DNA of 64,000 nt, taken from positions 1,922,001 to 1,986,000 of the forward strand of contig NC_085116.1 in assembly GCF_030269925.1 (NCBI RefSeq). Direction: 5' to 3'. Positions 1 through 41,868 of the stretch are shown piece after piece; within the stretch, counting starts at the first letter, position 1, and the number at the start of each line of letters is the position of its first letter. The notes under the pieces are model-generated. The model was not told the DNA's origin. It saw only the letters and a program-made list of their open reading frames with translations, and ran no database searches. The translations under genes were made by a program, and so were the position numbers. This DNA is from Bombyx mori. Taxonomy: Eukaryota > Arthropoda > Insecta > Lepidoptera > Bombycidae.

Positions 1-371
1 AATTTCATCTAGAAAGACTCTTAGCCACGACTGAGCTCTCGCTATAGTGGCTTTTAACTAGGTAGAAAAAATTGGAGGCGCTAAAAAATAATTTATTCTT
101 AAAGTGGGCAGTAGACAAAATAAGTTTGGGAACCACTGGTCTAAAACAATGATAAGGCAGTTGTAAATTTGACGTTTAATAATAAAATAATCTCGTTGAT
201 TCTTAATTAAAACTACATTGAAAATGGTATAACGAAGATTCTAGCCTAATTTAAACATCTATAATAATAATAATAATCGAAAATCTATGATACCAATGGA
301 TGAGACTATTAAGCATACACTATATACCTAACAGTAACCATGTTATAAGAATTCGTGTAAAAAATAATTAT

Positions 372-510
372 GTTTTTTTTTAATGCTTAGATGGGTGGAC
401 GAGCTCACAGCCCACCTGGTGTTAAGTGGTTACTGGAGCCCATAGATATCAACGACGTAAATGCGCCACCCACCTTGAGATATAAGTTCTAAGGTCTCAA
501 GTAGAGTTAC
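372..510 (-). mobile_element. Bm1 SINE, partial
   Basis: TTAATGCTTAGATGGGTGGA through GGTCTCAAGTAGAG; the 3' half of the element in reverse complement. Confidence 0.85.
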
Positions 511-890
511 ATAGTGATGTAGTAGTTTTGCCGCTTTTAAAATAAAATACTTTAGTATCGGTTATTTTTCCTTGCTTATCTTCGAACGTCTAGTCTTAAA
601 AATATCAGATATAGCTTAGTCATTATATCAGGGCGGATTTTTGTTCGGTTTGGACAAAGGCACGCGGGCCGCATGCGTTTAATGTTTAAGGGGCTTGCAG
701 AAATTATTTAAAATATTGGTAATAAAGAAATAATCAAATTTATAACACATATTTATTCTAAACTTGTGACCAATTAGACAAAAATATTAAAAAAAGCTCT
801 TAGAATGAAAAATAGATAAATTTAGTAGAAATATCGTCGTCGCCAGTATATGGTCTATTGGAACGTTTTCCAAAAAGAAGATCAGTTTTA

Positions 891-1034
891 GTAGTAACTA
901 TACTTGAGACTTTAGAACTTATATCTCAAGGTGGGTGGCGCATTTACGTTGTGGATGTCTATGGGCTCCAGTAACTACTTAACACCAGGTGGGCTGTGAG
1001 CTCGTCCACCCATCTAAGCAATAAAAAATAAAAA
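891..1034 (+). mobile_element. Bm1 SINE, partial
   Basis: The 3' half with tail AAGCAATAAAAAATAAAAA. An inverted partner of the copy at 372-510. Confidence 0.85.
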
Positions 1035-4000
1035 GGTTATTCCTAGCCCGAATCATAAAAAATAACGTACGAATAATTTATTTTTTATTCTTTACATTCT
1101 ATAATGCAAACCTGGTTCAAAATAAAACCTTAAAAAGATGCGGTCTAGTAAATCGCTTCAAACGATAAGACCAACCTATTGATATATTTTACAATACTTG
1201 TTTGTAATTTACTGCTTTTGTAGTGCAATAAATTTCTCTAATAATCATTTATTACGAGATAGAACTTAAGTCTGCCCAATTCAGCTAATGAAGGCATTCA
1301 CCAATTTACCAAGATCCCAGAATCCAGACATTCCATTAAATTCTGCCATAAAAATCGATTTGATGAGACTAATAAAATCACGTGAGAATAGACACCATAT
1401 TTGGTATTGTAGTCATCGCATTAGATCGTGCCCTTAAAGTTGTTTTAGTTATTTACATAAATTTACATTAATTTCCGATAGGCCATCGATTTTGGGAAGA
1501 TAACACTGTAAAAACAAACAACAGGGTGCTCAAACAGAAATGAGACAATTTTTTTATATAATCAAAATCATTTTTAATTTATTTAATAACTTATATATCA
1601 AAATACATGCTTAACATTAACATACTTCAATATTTTTATCTGTCGAACTTAACCTAAAAGATACTGAATAACCTCCCGGCAGCATTTGTGCGTGATTATG
1701 TTAATAGTTGTTTGGCTAAATATAAGAAAGCACAAACCGCAGAATAAAGACCGCTACATCTGATAAGGAGTGGTCATGGAAACATCAGCAATAAGAAGTA
1801 ATTATAGGTGTTAGAAACTTTTTGCTTTTAAAGGACAGACATGACAATATCGCCTTAAATGAAAACAAAACTCTTATTAGTCTCTAACTCGCCATTTTGA
1901 TTTTATTTTTGACCTTTTTAATTAATAAAGTCATATCTAATTCAGAAAAAGGCCACGTCTTGATGGAACTGAAATAGTGAATACCAAAAGCCGGTACGAA
2001 AATTTTACGAGTCTCGATACACAACTGTTCAACCCACAATGTACGCAAAATAGCAAATATTTTATTAGTTAAACACAGATTGTATGGAATGTCAATATTT
2101 GGCAGTATTCTTAGAACAGGTCATCGACCTCGTCGACCAAATGAATCCACAGCGTGCATAACACTATGAAATTGAAAAGATCATCCTGAGTCTATGTTAT
2201 TTCATGGCTTTTTGTTTGGCTTAGACACGTTGTTAGTATGAGGCACCATTTAAGGTGATACCTATATCCATAGAGATCCTTCCTGAGATAAACATTTTGC
2301 ATTGATTGATACTTTGACATGTAGTTCCCTGGTATCCCACGAGGCGCACTGAAATAATTATGTCAATTTCTCTCTTCGATCTTCATATTAAGGCGCCAGA
2401 ATATCTACTAGACTCTAGGAAAGATGAAACCGAAGATACTGAGAATGAATCTATTTCTAAGATACCTAATAGACTAAAACATACATTAACAAACAAAAGA
2501 AGGCAAAATCAGGCAATCCAGACGCTTAGTAACAGAAATGGACATAATTATGTGGCGGGTAGCCATCATACAACGCAAGATAATTGACAGATGCCTGAAT
2601 CTCGCTTACGACATTTTCAAGATAAAGCGCATATATACAAGTTCCGAACAACAACACGGACCGTCGGTCTACCGAGCAATATCACCCGCTCGGTGGAAGA
2701 TCTTCCCTTTGTCGTATATTCCTACAATTAGTTCAGTGCGCCGCGTAGGGCACCGGTGACCTACACGGCAATCAATGTGTTAAGAAAAAATACATAATAT
2801 TTATTTATTTATTACACATTATTATGCGGACTTAGTGCCTAGGGCATTCCCTACCAGTCAACCAAAGGTAGTGCAGAGTAAACACTACACAAAATATTAT
2901 TATGTGCAGTAGGGATTTTTTTTGAGGTGGACAAAAGCCACGAGTCAATTTCAGTTGCAAAGTAGGCACGTTCTGATTCGAACAGCGGAGCAGCTATGGT
3001 ATTGCTAGGCTATTAAAACCACGATCAGCTCCTACCCTGAGGCCGTGTGCGGGTTGTTATGTCTCCGGACTGCCGTAATCAGTGAAAACCAAAAAAGGCG
3101 ATAGTTGAGGGCAGGCAGCTCCGTGTCGGTCGCAAATATTGCAATAAAATAAAAACTATTTTTCGTATTAAAAATTTTCATTAGTATTAATTACATTAAA
3201 TCGTCTGTGAATTATAATCGAACAACATAAATTGTCAAAAAATCTCACATCACATTTCTTAACCAACTTAACTATTGATTCTCTAGGAAACCTGCGTACT
3301 TAATTGTAATATATTCTTAAACTAAAATTTCGTCTTTATTAGAGATTGTCTTTACAAATGTCTTATAAATATTATACTTTTGTAAATAAATATAAATAAG
3401 CTAAATATTAAGTGTTGGCCTCCGGTTTCCTCCGACTTCTTCGAAGTTTGTGGGTATGTTGTGTCATATAAAAAGGGTAGGTATTTAATGCCGTAGATTT
3501 AATAAGTTTAAACATGAAACGCTCGATTAAATCACCAGTTACCTATATCTACTGCAATAAACATTAAAATGATATACACTGATAAATCATGTTTACGATT
3601 CGTGAAATCTTAAAGAAAGCACTAAACAAATTAGGTTACGCGCGGCAATGTATAACGCACAGTGTCAGCATTCTAAAGAGTCGAAGGTTAAAATTCCTTA
3701 TTTCAATCAAAATTGTAATCTCAAACACTTAATTCTCGAGATCTGTTCGTCAGTCGTAACAATATGAAACCTTAAAAATAAAATGAAAATAAATAAAATG
3801 GATATTCGTTCGTTGAAAATTCGTTTTTATGTACTTACACGTGAAAACTAAAATGTTGCTATTACATAAAGCACGTCCCTTCGCTCGTCACACTCTTACG
3901 GCGTGACGAAATATCGTCAGAACTCAATCCTCGATAAGGCAGAGCCAGAAGATAACCTAATTAATTTATTGATGGAGAAGTCTTCACGAAGGGTCCACGT

Positions 4001-4250
4001 CTCAGACTCGAGCTGCGGTTAACTGAGAAATTTGCTGTTAATCTAAGAAACGCCTTGTTCAAGTCTTATGCAGTCATTTTTTTCTTTTCTTAAAAAATAC
4101 TTTTTATATATTATATAATTAATAGATAATCGAATAAAAATTTGATTAAATTTTGTAAATAAATTGATGTTCTCAATAAACATGATTGCCATAGTTTTTT
4201 TTTTGTTGTAAATAAAATATTATAATATCTAACATAACAAATTATACCAG

Positions 4251-33626
<29,376 letters not shown>

Positions 33627-34314
33627 AATATGAGTAACAAATGCATCTTCGTAATCTCAGATCATCCCGATCGCTCTTTATATAATATTTGTCGATTTAA
33701 AGGAATAAGAGAAATGTTTCAAATCTCTAATTCCTAACCTCTAAAATCACAGCCATAAAACGTCAACATACGATATGTCAAATTTTCGTTTAAAAACCTA
33801 TTGCATAAATACAGAAATATATACCGTATAAGATATATAAGAAATATATATAAGATATAGAATAAATACAGAGCTATGCGTGGTGAGCGCTCTAGAGGTA
33901 CACAGGCTCATAAGTCATCTCATACTAAGTGATCGTCTTTGCTCATAAGCCAACAATGAGAATGATATTACACACTTTGAGATATAAGGTACCTACATGA
34001 TACTCAATTGGCACGTCTGTCTAACTTTTTATGCCTTTTTCAGATTGTCGGCGAATAATTTGTTCAATCACGAATAATTAAATAAGACTACCTACTTACG
34101 TAAAGACCTGTTTTTAATTTAGTCTAAATTTAGTGAGAATTGACATGTAATTGTATCTTTCTTAAAATTACACTAAATACACACAGACACACTTAAATAA
34201 ATATAATATTCGTACAACACACAGCAATTTACATGTGTTTATTGTTTATCGTTATTATGATTATTGTAAATGGTTTTTAATGCGTTTGTGTTATTGCATA
34301 GTTAATGCAATCTT

Positions 34315-34986
34315 ATGGTTCCTCCTGTGGACCTCCACGATGACCTGGAGCTCGACCCCGTCAGTAAGTATCTACAGTCGGCATCGCTGCGCCACTTTGA
34401 GAAGACGGCACGACATGAGAACCCTCTTGTCGTGGCCGCCGGAAACTACATACCCGATCCTGTAGACCGATTGGTAAACCGTCGACGTCGCCCAAAGCAC
34501 GTCATCACGGATCCTCCTGATCCATTAACGGTGCTTTTAGGCAATACAAGTACCGGTCAACGTCCTCGTCGAACCCGTCGCTTGCGACGAAGGGCTCGAC
34601 GAGCGAATTAACCCACAGACACAGCCCACTGAATTTCTCGCCGGATCTTCTCAGTGGGTCGCGCTTCCGATCCGGTGGTAGATTCTGCGAAGCACTGCTC
34701 TTGCTAGGGCGGTGTTAGCAATTCTCCGGTTTGAGCCCCGCGAGCTCACTTTTTACTGGTGGTAGGACCTCTTGTGAGTCCGCACGGGTAGGTACCACCG
34801 CCCCGTCTATTTCTGCCGTGAAGCAGTAATGCGTTTCGGTTTGAAGGGTGGGGCAGCCGTTGTGACTATACTGAGACCTTAGAACTATATCTCAAGGTGT
34901 GTGGCGCATTTACGTTGTAGATGTCTATGGGCTCCAGTAACCACTTAACATCAGGTGGGCTGTGAGCTCGTCCACACAGCTAAGCA

Positions 34987-35069
<83 letters not shown>

Positions 35070-35126
35070 AAGCTAGGGTACGCTGAAATAGCCTCTCAAG
35101 GCTATCAGCATAGGTAGGAAAAAAAA
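34315..35126 (+). mobile_element. Jockey-type LINE 3' end (type B), split by a Bm1 SINE
   Basis: The C-terminal frame (residues such as DHLELDPVSKYLQS-like DDLELDPVSKYLQS and RPRRTRRLRRRARRAN) and 3' UTR run to 34748. The tail resumes at 35069 with CTGAAATAGCCTCTCAAGGC and a short poly(A). The gap is filled by a Bm1 SINE with an 80-A tail. Lies between mRpL50 and hobbit. Confidence 0.85.
34750..35068 (+). mobile_element. Bm1 SINE with an 80-nt poly(A) tail
   Basis: Full element from TTTTACTGGTGGTAGGACCT, ending in an A run at 34989-35068. The long pure tail suggests a recent insertion. Nested in the LINE tail at 34315-35126. Confidence 0.92.
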
Positions 35127-35386
35127 AAAAGCAATCTTAAGTGCTACTAAATACGTCTTGTTTATAAAGTGAAACAGTCAAACCTTTCAATTTGAAAGGC
35201 GAGACAGACATTTTACAGTACAATTGAGATTTCGCCTTCAAATGCCAAAGCAGCTATCAGCATTTACATTGTGATGACTATTCTCTAGTAAATATTATTA
35301 TTGATACCAGCTGACTTCTAAAGAAATAAAATGATGATATCTTTAAATGGTGACCATTTAAATAATAAAACACATTTTCCATAAAA

Positions 35387-35392
35387 TTTATT
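35387..35392 (-). terminator. mRpL50 polyadenylation signal
   Basis: AATAAA on the minus strand, 45 nt after the stop codon. Confidence 0.65.
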
Positions 35393-35436
35393 CCATGAAC
35401 TAAGTAATTTAGAAGCTATTGAAAACATGTATTGAA

Positions 35437-35552
35437 TCAAGGCCATTTCCTTTTAGCATTGTAGCCTTCATACTTCTTCCGTGCTTTAAGGCCGGTTACA
35501 ATAGTCGAACTCTTCGGAAAAGCGGAGACGCCATTGAATAAAGTGTCCGTAT
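35437..35552 (-). CDS. mRpL50: mRpL50 exon 5 and stop
   Basis: Reads DTDTLFNGVSAFPKSSTIVT and ends YNAKRKWP before TGA. The acceptor is ATTTTCAG. The stop is at 35437-35439. Confidence 0.87.
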
Positions 35553-37311
35553 CTGAAAATAGAAAAAATATCATTTTGAAAATGAGCTGTTTACTGGATT
35601 ATTGAGAATTAGTGTCAGTGATTTATCAACATTTTTCTTCTGCACTTCTGCCATTCATCTGGGGTCAGCGCAATATGTATTCTCCTTCCATACTCCTCTA
35701 TCATATACCATACCAGTGATGTTGATCATGTTGTACCTTTCTTACAGATTGCCATTTTATAAAATATCTTTTCATTCATCATTTTATAAAAGTTTCAACA
35801 TTTATAACTCAGAACAAACTCAGAAACAAAACTGACCTGGATGAAATCTAACATAATCTTTTTGAACATGTAGATTTTTGGGTAGATCCATTAACTTCAG
35901 AGCATCAAACGGTGTAGTTGTGTACACAGGTGTTTTGTAAAATTCTGTTAGGTCATCTGAAAATTTACAAACATTGATAATGATTAAACAACACAGAGCA
36001 TTCTCAAATTCTCATTATATAGGATTGCTTAGAAGAGATCAATCACTACACAACACTATCACACACTAAATAAAAAAGGTTTTTTTTTTTTATTGCCCTT
36101 GTATGCAGACGAGCATACGGCCCACCTGATGGTGAGTGGTTACCGTTGCCCATGGACTTCAGCAATGCCACGGGCAGAGCCAAGCCGCTGCCTACCGCTT
36201 AATACTCTCCACAAGCCTCGTTTGAAGAAGGACATGTCAATTGTAATATTCTAAATATTAATCATTCATCATTCATATTAATAATTCATCTGAATTAATT
36301 TTGAATATCAATCACTAATAGTCCTCTTATTCTTATGTGTATAATGGTATTGGCTACTTGAGTACCTATCTACTTCAATCTCAATATTAAGAATTGTTTA
36401 CCAACCAACTGTTTCAATTGTATGCAAAAGTGAATTAGGCACACTATGGCCTGTTTCTTCATAACAAGCTTTGAGAACTGTAAATTTTGTGTCCAATGCT
36501 TCAAATTCTGAATTTCCATTTAATCCACATGTTGCACATATTTTCAGAATTGTTTCATTGATGTTTGTAGGTGGATCCCATGACTTGGTGGGACGTAGGA
36601 AGCTTAAATAAATAAAAAATACTTAAATCTTATACTGTAATATGAATCTCTAAACAGCAACAATACCTTAAAATGTACTTTGATTAAATTTAAATGTAAT
36701 TAAATGAAATTTTCAATCAAGAAAAGCCATGAATTATTTACAAAAAAACATGCTCGCAACAAAATATTTCTATGCATTTTCTTTTTTTTAATTATTTAGA
36801 TTTTTTTAATAATGATAGTTGGCACGGAATCTAGTGTCATAGATCTAAATGTCTCAAGGTGAGTAGCAGCATTTAGATTTTAAGTATATCATTAAGATTT
36901 ATGTATATTAAGTAGCATGTGAATCTTTTGACTTGTGACAATCAAACAACACTATCATAATATCTCGATGTAGCATTCACACTGTAATGTCTATGGATTC
37001 TATTCAATAATTTAAGCCAGGGAAACCATGAACTCATCTACCCTCTGGAGAAGAACAAAAAGACTTGTTATTGACACATTGACATGAATTGGTTTTTTTT
37101 AGTTACCCTCTTGCCGCTAAGGATTCTGCCGCTGCTTGAACCTTTTTATCTACTTTGGGATATTTTTTTTGAGCTTGTCTGATAGATGTGACCTGTGAAA
37201 CAATATATTTGTTTTCATTAAATTGTTTAAGAGCGTTTTGAACGCGGAGATACTGATGAAACATACCTGGAAACTTCCACGACGTAAGGGTGATAATACA
37301 TTTCTGAGCAT
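35437..37311 (-). CDS. mRpL50: mitochondrial ribosomal protein L50 (mRpL50), complete 5-exon gene
   Basis: Component of the large subunit of the mitochondrial ribosome, encoded in the nucleus and imported. Exons are 37267-37311, 37107-37192, 36406-36602, 35837-35956 and 35437-35552; phases join to 187 residues. The start MLRNVLSPLRRGSFQ is basic and lacks acidic residues, as expected of a mitochondrial presequence. The core ACYEETGHSVPNSLLHTIET, then DDLTEFYKTPV and FDALKLMDLPKNLHV, matches human MRPL50 ('LGHVVPNSRLHQM', 'DVLDFYNVPI', 'FDELSASNLPPNL'). There is a C-terminal extension rich in lysine (LKARKKYEGYNAKRKW). The gene is divergent from skuld. An AATAAA signal is at 35387-35392 on the minus strand. 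Family recognition rests on remembered sequence. Confidence 0.88.
35837..35956 (-). CDS. mRpL50: mRpL50 exon 4
   Basis: Reads DDLTEFYKTPVYTTTPFDAL, then KLMDLPKNLHVQKDYVRFHP. The acceptor is TTTTCAG and the donor GTCAGT; phase 1 in and out. Confidence 0.88.
36080..36239 (-). mobile_element. type C LINE 3' tail
   Basis: Reverse complement type C tail with the last coding stretch (CTTGTGGAGAGTATT on the minus strand). mRpL50 intron 3. Confidence 0.72.
36406..36602 (-). CDS. mRpL50: mRpL50 exon 3, conserved core
   Basis: Reads FLRPTKSWDPPTNINETILK and ends SLLHTIETV. The acceptor is TATTTAAG. The donor GTTGGT was chosen over a GTAAAC four bases downstream because only it continues the frame into DDLTEFYKTPV. 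Confidence 0.88.
36826..36895 (+). mobile_element. degraded Bm1-like fragment
   Basis: AATGTCTCAAGGTGAGTAGC recalls the TCTCAAGGTGGGTGGCGC block. mRpL50 intron 2. Confidence 0.35.
37107..37192 (-). CDS. mRpL50: mRpL50 exon 2
   Basis: Reads VTSIRQAQKKYPKVDKKVQA, then AAESLAARG. The acceptor is TTCACAG and the donor GTAACT; it ends in phase 2. Confidence 0.86.
37267..37311 (-). CDS. mRpL50: mRpL50 exon 1
   Basis: Fifteen codons, MLRNVLSPLRRGSFQ; donor GTATGT, phase 0. Probable mitochondrial targeting sequence. Confidence 0.85.
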
Positions 37312-37863
37312 TTCTTAATTTTTTTTGGTATCTACTAGTCAGTTTTGTTATATTTATAATTCTTAAACAATGTTATCTTTCGCGAACAGCATAACCATAA
37401 CCTATATTTACTTTTTTGAAGTTGTCAAATCCACAGGATGGTTGGTGGCGTAACTCCATTAAACGCAGAGTTGTCCCAGCTATAAATTTTATAACTTGAA
37501 TTCCGTATTTATTGGACTGTCAAAAGGTGTTTTTGATCCAAAGCCCTTGTCTAAAAAGCTGCTAAAGTAATTATAACGTTTGAACAAGACTCCTTAATTA
37601 ATTTATAGCTATTATGAATTGTATTTAATAATTATTGTTGAACGAATTGTAATTGTTTCTGGACGAAATGAGCTTTCGATTTCTGCCGCTGGGTGCAGCA
37701 CTGTCGGCTTGGGTTGTTGTTTCCTCTCCGCCATTTTCCAGTCGCCATTGAGAGGTGAAAACTACGCTAAATGTCGGTGATGATTTTAAGATTTTGAGTG
37801 GTTTCTTTAAGATTATACCTGTTTTTAGTGTTGTGAAATGAAAATGAAGTGCCCCGGACTACC
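37312..37863 (+). promoter_or_regulatory. shared head-to-head promoter region of mRpL50 and skuld
   Basis: The two start codons are 552 bp apart and point away from each other, so both core promoters and 5' UTRs must lie here unless there are further upstream exons. The stretch 37710-37770 (CCGCCATTTTCC and GTCGCCATTGAG) resembles the GCCAT-type initiator motifs of housekeeping genes. No clear TATA box at a sensible distance is seen. Transcription starts are not determined. Confidence 0.6.
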
Positions 37864-37932
37864 ATGACGCATCAAAATCACCAAACAAACGGTGCAAGTC
37901 TCGAGGATTGCCACACAAACTTCTTCGCCTTG
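37864..37932 (+). CDS. skd: skuld (MED13) coding exon 1
   Basis: Twenty-three codons from ATG; ends HTNFFAL before the donor GTAAGT, phase 0. Preceded by a probable 5' UTR rich in GCCATT/CCATTTT motifs. Confidence 0.88.
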
Positions 37933-40900
37933 GTAAGTCACTTTTACATTGATGAAAGAACTCGTATGTACTTTTCTTTCGAAATCGTTACGAAGTGTGT
38001 GACACCTGTGAAGTCCACTATTGTTTGACTACGTGTCCACATTTTTTTGAGAATTCCTAACTAAAGAGACCACGACAGTTAAGTGGACGATCTGATTATC
38101 GTCATCGGCCGTTGATATACGAAATTCGCCTCTCTGCAATCGGACTTCCTAATCGATCTTATTGCGCTATAATTTTAGTATGAGACCATTTACACAGAAA
38201 CAACTAATGACGCCTGTTTGTTAGTCATCCTGGCATCGTTCTCGCGACACCACAGATTCACGTTGAGTTGCTAACCCACAAAATGTCAACGCATTCGGCT
38301 AGCGAGGCCATGAGAAGCCACCGGCCCATAGAGGTCATTTTAAATTCACCTGGCCGTAACGCGGACCGTAATGCGTTCGCAAGACTAGTTTCGCCAAGTC
38401 GAGGAAATAACTTTCATACGTTTGAAATTGTTCGCTTTATCTTTCGATAGCAAGACAGCTTCGAATGTTTATGTATGACAGCATGGTATAGAAATCGTCG
38501 GGGTCATTCATTATCGGTGCCTTATAGTGTTGAACGACTTTGCGTAATGTTCATAGCTGGCGCGAATTTTATCAGATTGTGTTCGGGTGAGGATTAGCGG
38601 GTGCGGGTTGAAGGTGCGGGGAGCCGGGGGCGCTCGGTCGTCCTCGGCGAGAAGCGAGAACAGCACGGGCGCCACTTCCACCTGACGCGTTGCCATATCT
38701 TCGCGCCGCGGCGGCGCGCGCCTGCCTGCACCCGTCTCCCTCTGCGCTCCGCCTATCTCGACACGATACAAATTACCGATTTCTTGCCCTGCCTGCTTAT
38801 TGTCTAATTATTTATGCGTCGTTTGCGGACACAAGCTTTTGTCGTGTGGAATTGTACTCGTTTACGTAGCGCGATGACTGCGATGACGCATCAGAGGTTG
38901 CTAGGTTGACGGGTTCATTACACTCTTTTAGTCTGTTGTTTTTGTCAGATATAATTTTCAAATAGGTTTTTCCTTGGGCTGAGTTATGGCTTCAGGATAT
39001 AAAAGATGAAATATTGAGGAGATCGTTCGGCGTCGAGATGGTATCGCAACACAGCGGCGTCTGCTCCGCGACAAGACAGATGTCGCGATGTGTGCGCGCG
39101 CGCACTGGTTTGCCGGCTGCGCAGGCGTCTTGCGGCTCATTCAACCGTTTATGAATGGTCGTAATGATTGTAACTTTCCCATAAGCGGGCCTCCGCCCAG
39201 GCACTACTCGCGTGCGGACAGATTACCTGTTCACTTGTGGCCCTTTGTCTTCTACTAGGTTAAAACATTCCTAATTTTGTTCAGTTTCGAAACGATTCAA
39301 TGTTGCCTTTTTTATATTGTAATCGTTAAATATAGCCATTAGATGAACAGTAAAATGGCGTACGACGGCAAACCATTCTCAGTCTAAAATGAAAATATTC
39401 ATAACCGATCTGGTTACATGATGGTGACCATAAAGTGTTGAAATCCACCGTTAAGTTATTCATGACATCTGACGAACACTGCTCCCACCCTCGGCCTCCG
39501 ACCCCTTATCGCCCTCTATGCATACGGAGCACGACTTCAATTTCGCCTTGAATGTGCTCATATTTTCCCAGTGTTATGAATCCTTAGTTCCTTGTAGGTC
39601 ATAACTTTTACAATAATACTACATAACGTAATCTTAATTTTTATCTCACATAGAAAACAACTCAACTCTTGTGATTGTTAGGTGTTGAAAGTTTTCGTTT
39701 TTATAATTATTTAACTGCCGTTATATGTATCTACAAAATAAATCTGAAATATTTAATTATGTACGAAAATTAAAACTCGATTATAAACTTTAAATGACTT
39801 AACCAGGAAGAAATCTAAAAAATCTTTAATTTTTATTAAAGTCCTTTAGGAGCTGCACAGAAAACGAATGGGGGGTCTAATAATAATACCTCATTAAATC
39901 GGGGGGTCATAAATTAAAAGCTTACGTCAACTTTAAAATTACATTATAACACAGATAATAAAAATTAGGATTTTCTTTCACTCCTGCTGAAGTATTTTAT
40001 TTGTGCACACAGTATGCTATTACCCAATTGACGCGGGAGGGTGAGTCTTAATGAAAAGAAAAACGTTTTAAAGAACTTTACTGGTGGTAGGACCTCTTGT
40101 GAGTCCGCGCGGGTAGGTACCACCGCCCCGCCTATTTCTGCCGTAAAGCAGTAATGCGTTTCGGTTTGAAGGGTGGGGTAGCCGTTGTGACAATACTGAG
40201 ACCTTAGAACTATATCTCAAGGTGTGTGGCGCATTTACGTTATAGATGTCTATGGGCTCCAGTAACCACTTAACACCAGGTGGGCTGTGAGCTCGTCCAC
40301 ATACCTAAGCAATAAAAAAAAAATTAAAAAAAAATTATGAACTCCCTCAGTACACAATTTTAAAATGTACAAATAACGTAGGCATTAAACATATTAAGGC
40401 TTAACAGCTTAGTTTAAAAGTAGCAGTATCATGATACTTCAGTAGCGTGGTAGTAAATAAATGAGCAATTACAACGAATACTTGCGTTCGTCGTATATCT
40501 CAAGGTCGTTAAAAAACTTCTACCTGGCTTTACGAAATCAGTGCCTTACTCGAACGCGGTGATGGTAAATAAAACTGAACCTTATAACGGTCGAAGAAGG
40601 TTCAAATGATCCCTTCTTAGGTTGATATCTAAGGTGACTGTAATGACCTCTCGGCTGTTAAACGCTTCGTTTGTACTGTTCTGGTTACTGGTATTATTGA
40701 ACGATAAAGTTTATTGGTTCGGACTTTTTGGGGTTCTATTGAAACTTGCATTCATCTAAATGCTGCTGAATATCATTAGGTTAATTGAAAAATAGTATAA
40801 ATATCGATTTTAGTAATAAAACTTAAATAAAAATTAACACCAAAATTAAAGACTTCATAACAACATTAATAATTATAACTTACAAATTATTGCTTGAAAA

Positions 40901-41782
40901 CAAATTTACCACTTTAATTGGTAAAGTGAATGTCATGTTATCTAAATATATATTTTTTGTAACAAAACCACGTAATTATTATGGAAATCAAGAAGAAATA
41001 ACTAGTATAGAAACTTTTTCGATTGCGGCAGGTTTGTTGTGGCGGGGGGTCGTTATCATCCAACTCTAAACTGATAACTTATCGTTTTTTTTTTTTTTTT
41101 TTTTTCATACAAAGGTTTGGTGCCCAGAATAAAGCCTTGTTGTTTATCGATATTACTCCAAACTAAATCCGGAATAATTCGTATTCCGATATTCGAAACA
41201 TTCTCGTATGATCACTATGGCATAATTCCACCAAGGTATCTATCTCTATATCGTCGGTCAGTAGTTATCTCGATAGGCTGAATATATCACAATTAAATAT
41301 AAACGAGTTGTGAAAAGACACTTGAAGCAAGCAGTATTACGTAATTTGTAAGATAAAACACGTACCGAACGTACTGACGGAGACAGAGTTTGCATTCGCG
41401 GCTTGACTCGAATCGTGCTTATTGAATTTTAATATCGGAAAAATCAAATTGACTTGGAATAGAAAGTACTCTCTAATAAAAAATCTATACTAAAATATGC
41501 AACAGTTGTATCTTATCTTATCTTATACCTTTAAACGAGCAATCTTGTATAATCTGAATCTCTGAAACGGCTCCAACGATTTTTATAAAATTTAGTATAC
41601 ATGGAATCCCATACATGAGATTTCGGGGGCGATAAATCGATCTAGCTATGATTTATTTTCAGAAAATGTTGTTTTATTCGTGTTTTCAATAATCAACTCT
41701 TCCCGACATCTATTGGCGAATAATAATACTATTTTTCTTAATTGAAGGCAACTAACCGCTTTAAAGACACAAAAAGATGGCG

Positions 41783-41868
<86 letters not shown>

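Larger units (their letters stand above)
1..4250. other. region downstream of hobbit, no gene recognised
   Basis: AT-rich DNA with two partial Bm1 SINEs (372-510 and 891-1034) and the probable 3' UTR of hobbit at its right end. Short open frames at 2360-2759 are not recognised and lack splice or homology support. A GC-richer patch at 2920-3140 is probably an old repeat. Confidence 0.6.
33627..35436. other. hobbit-mRpL50 intergenic region
   Basis: Holds the hobbit promoter and 5' UTR (not resolved; an in-frame TGA lies at 33657-33659), the LINE tail with nested Bm1, and the mRpL50 3' UTR with its AATAAA at 35387-35392. Confidence 0.7.

Noticed and set aside
2360..2759. Two overlapping short open frames downstream of hobbit
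   Set aside because: No recognised domain or homolog, low complexity of support. Could be remnants of an old mobile element.
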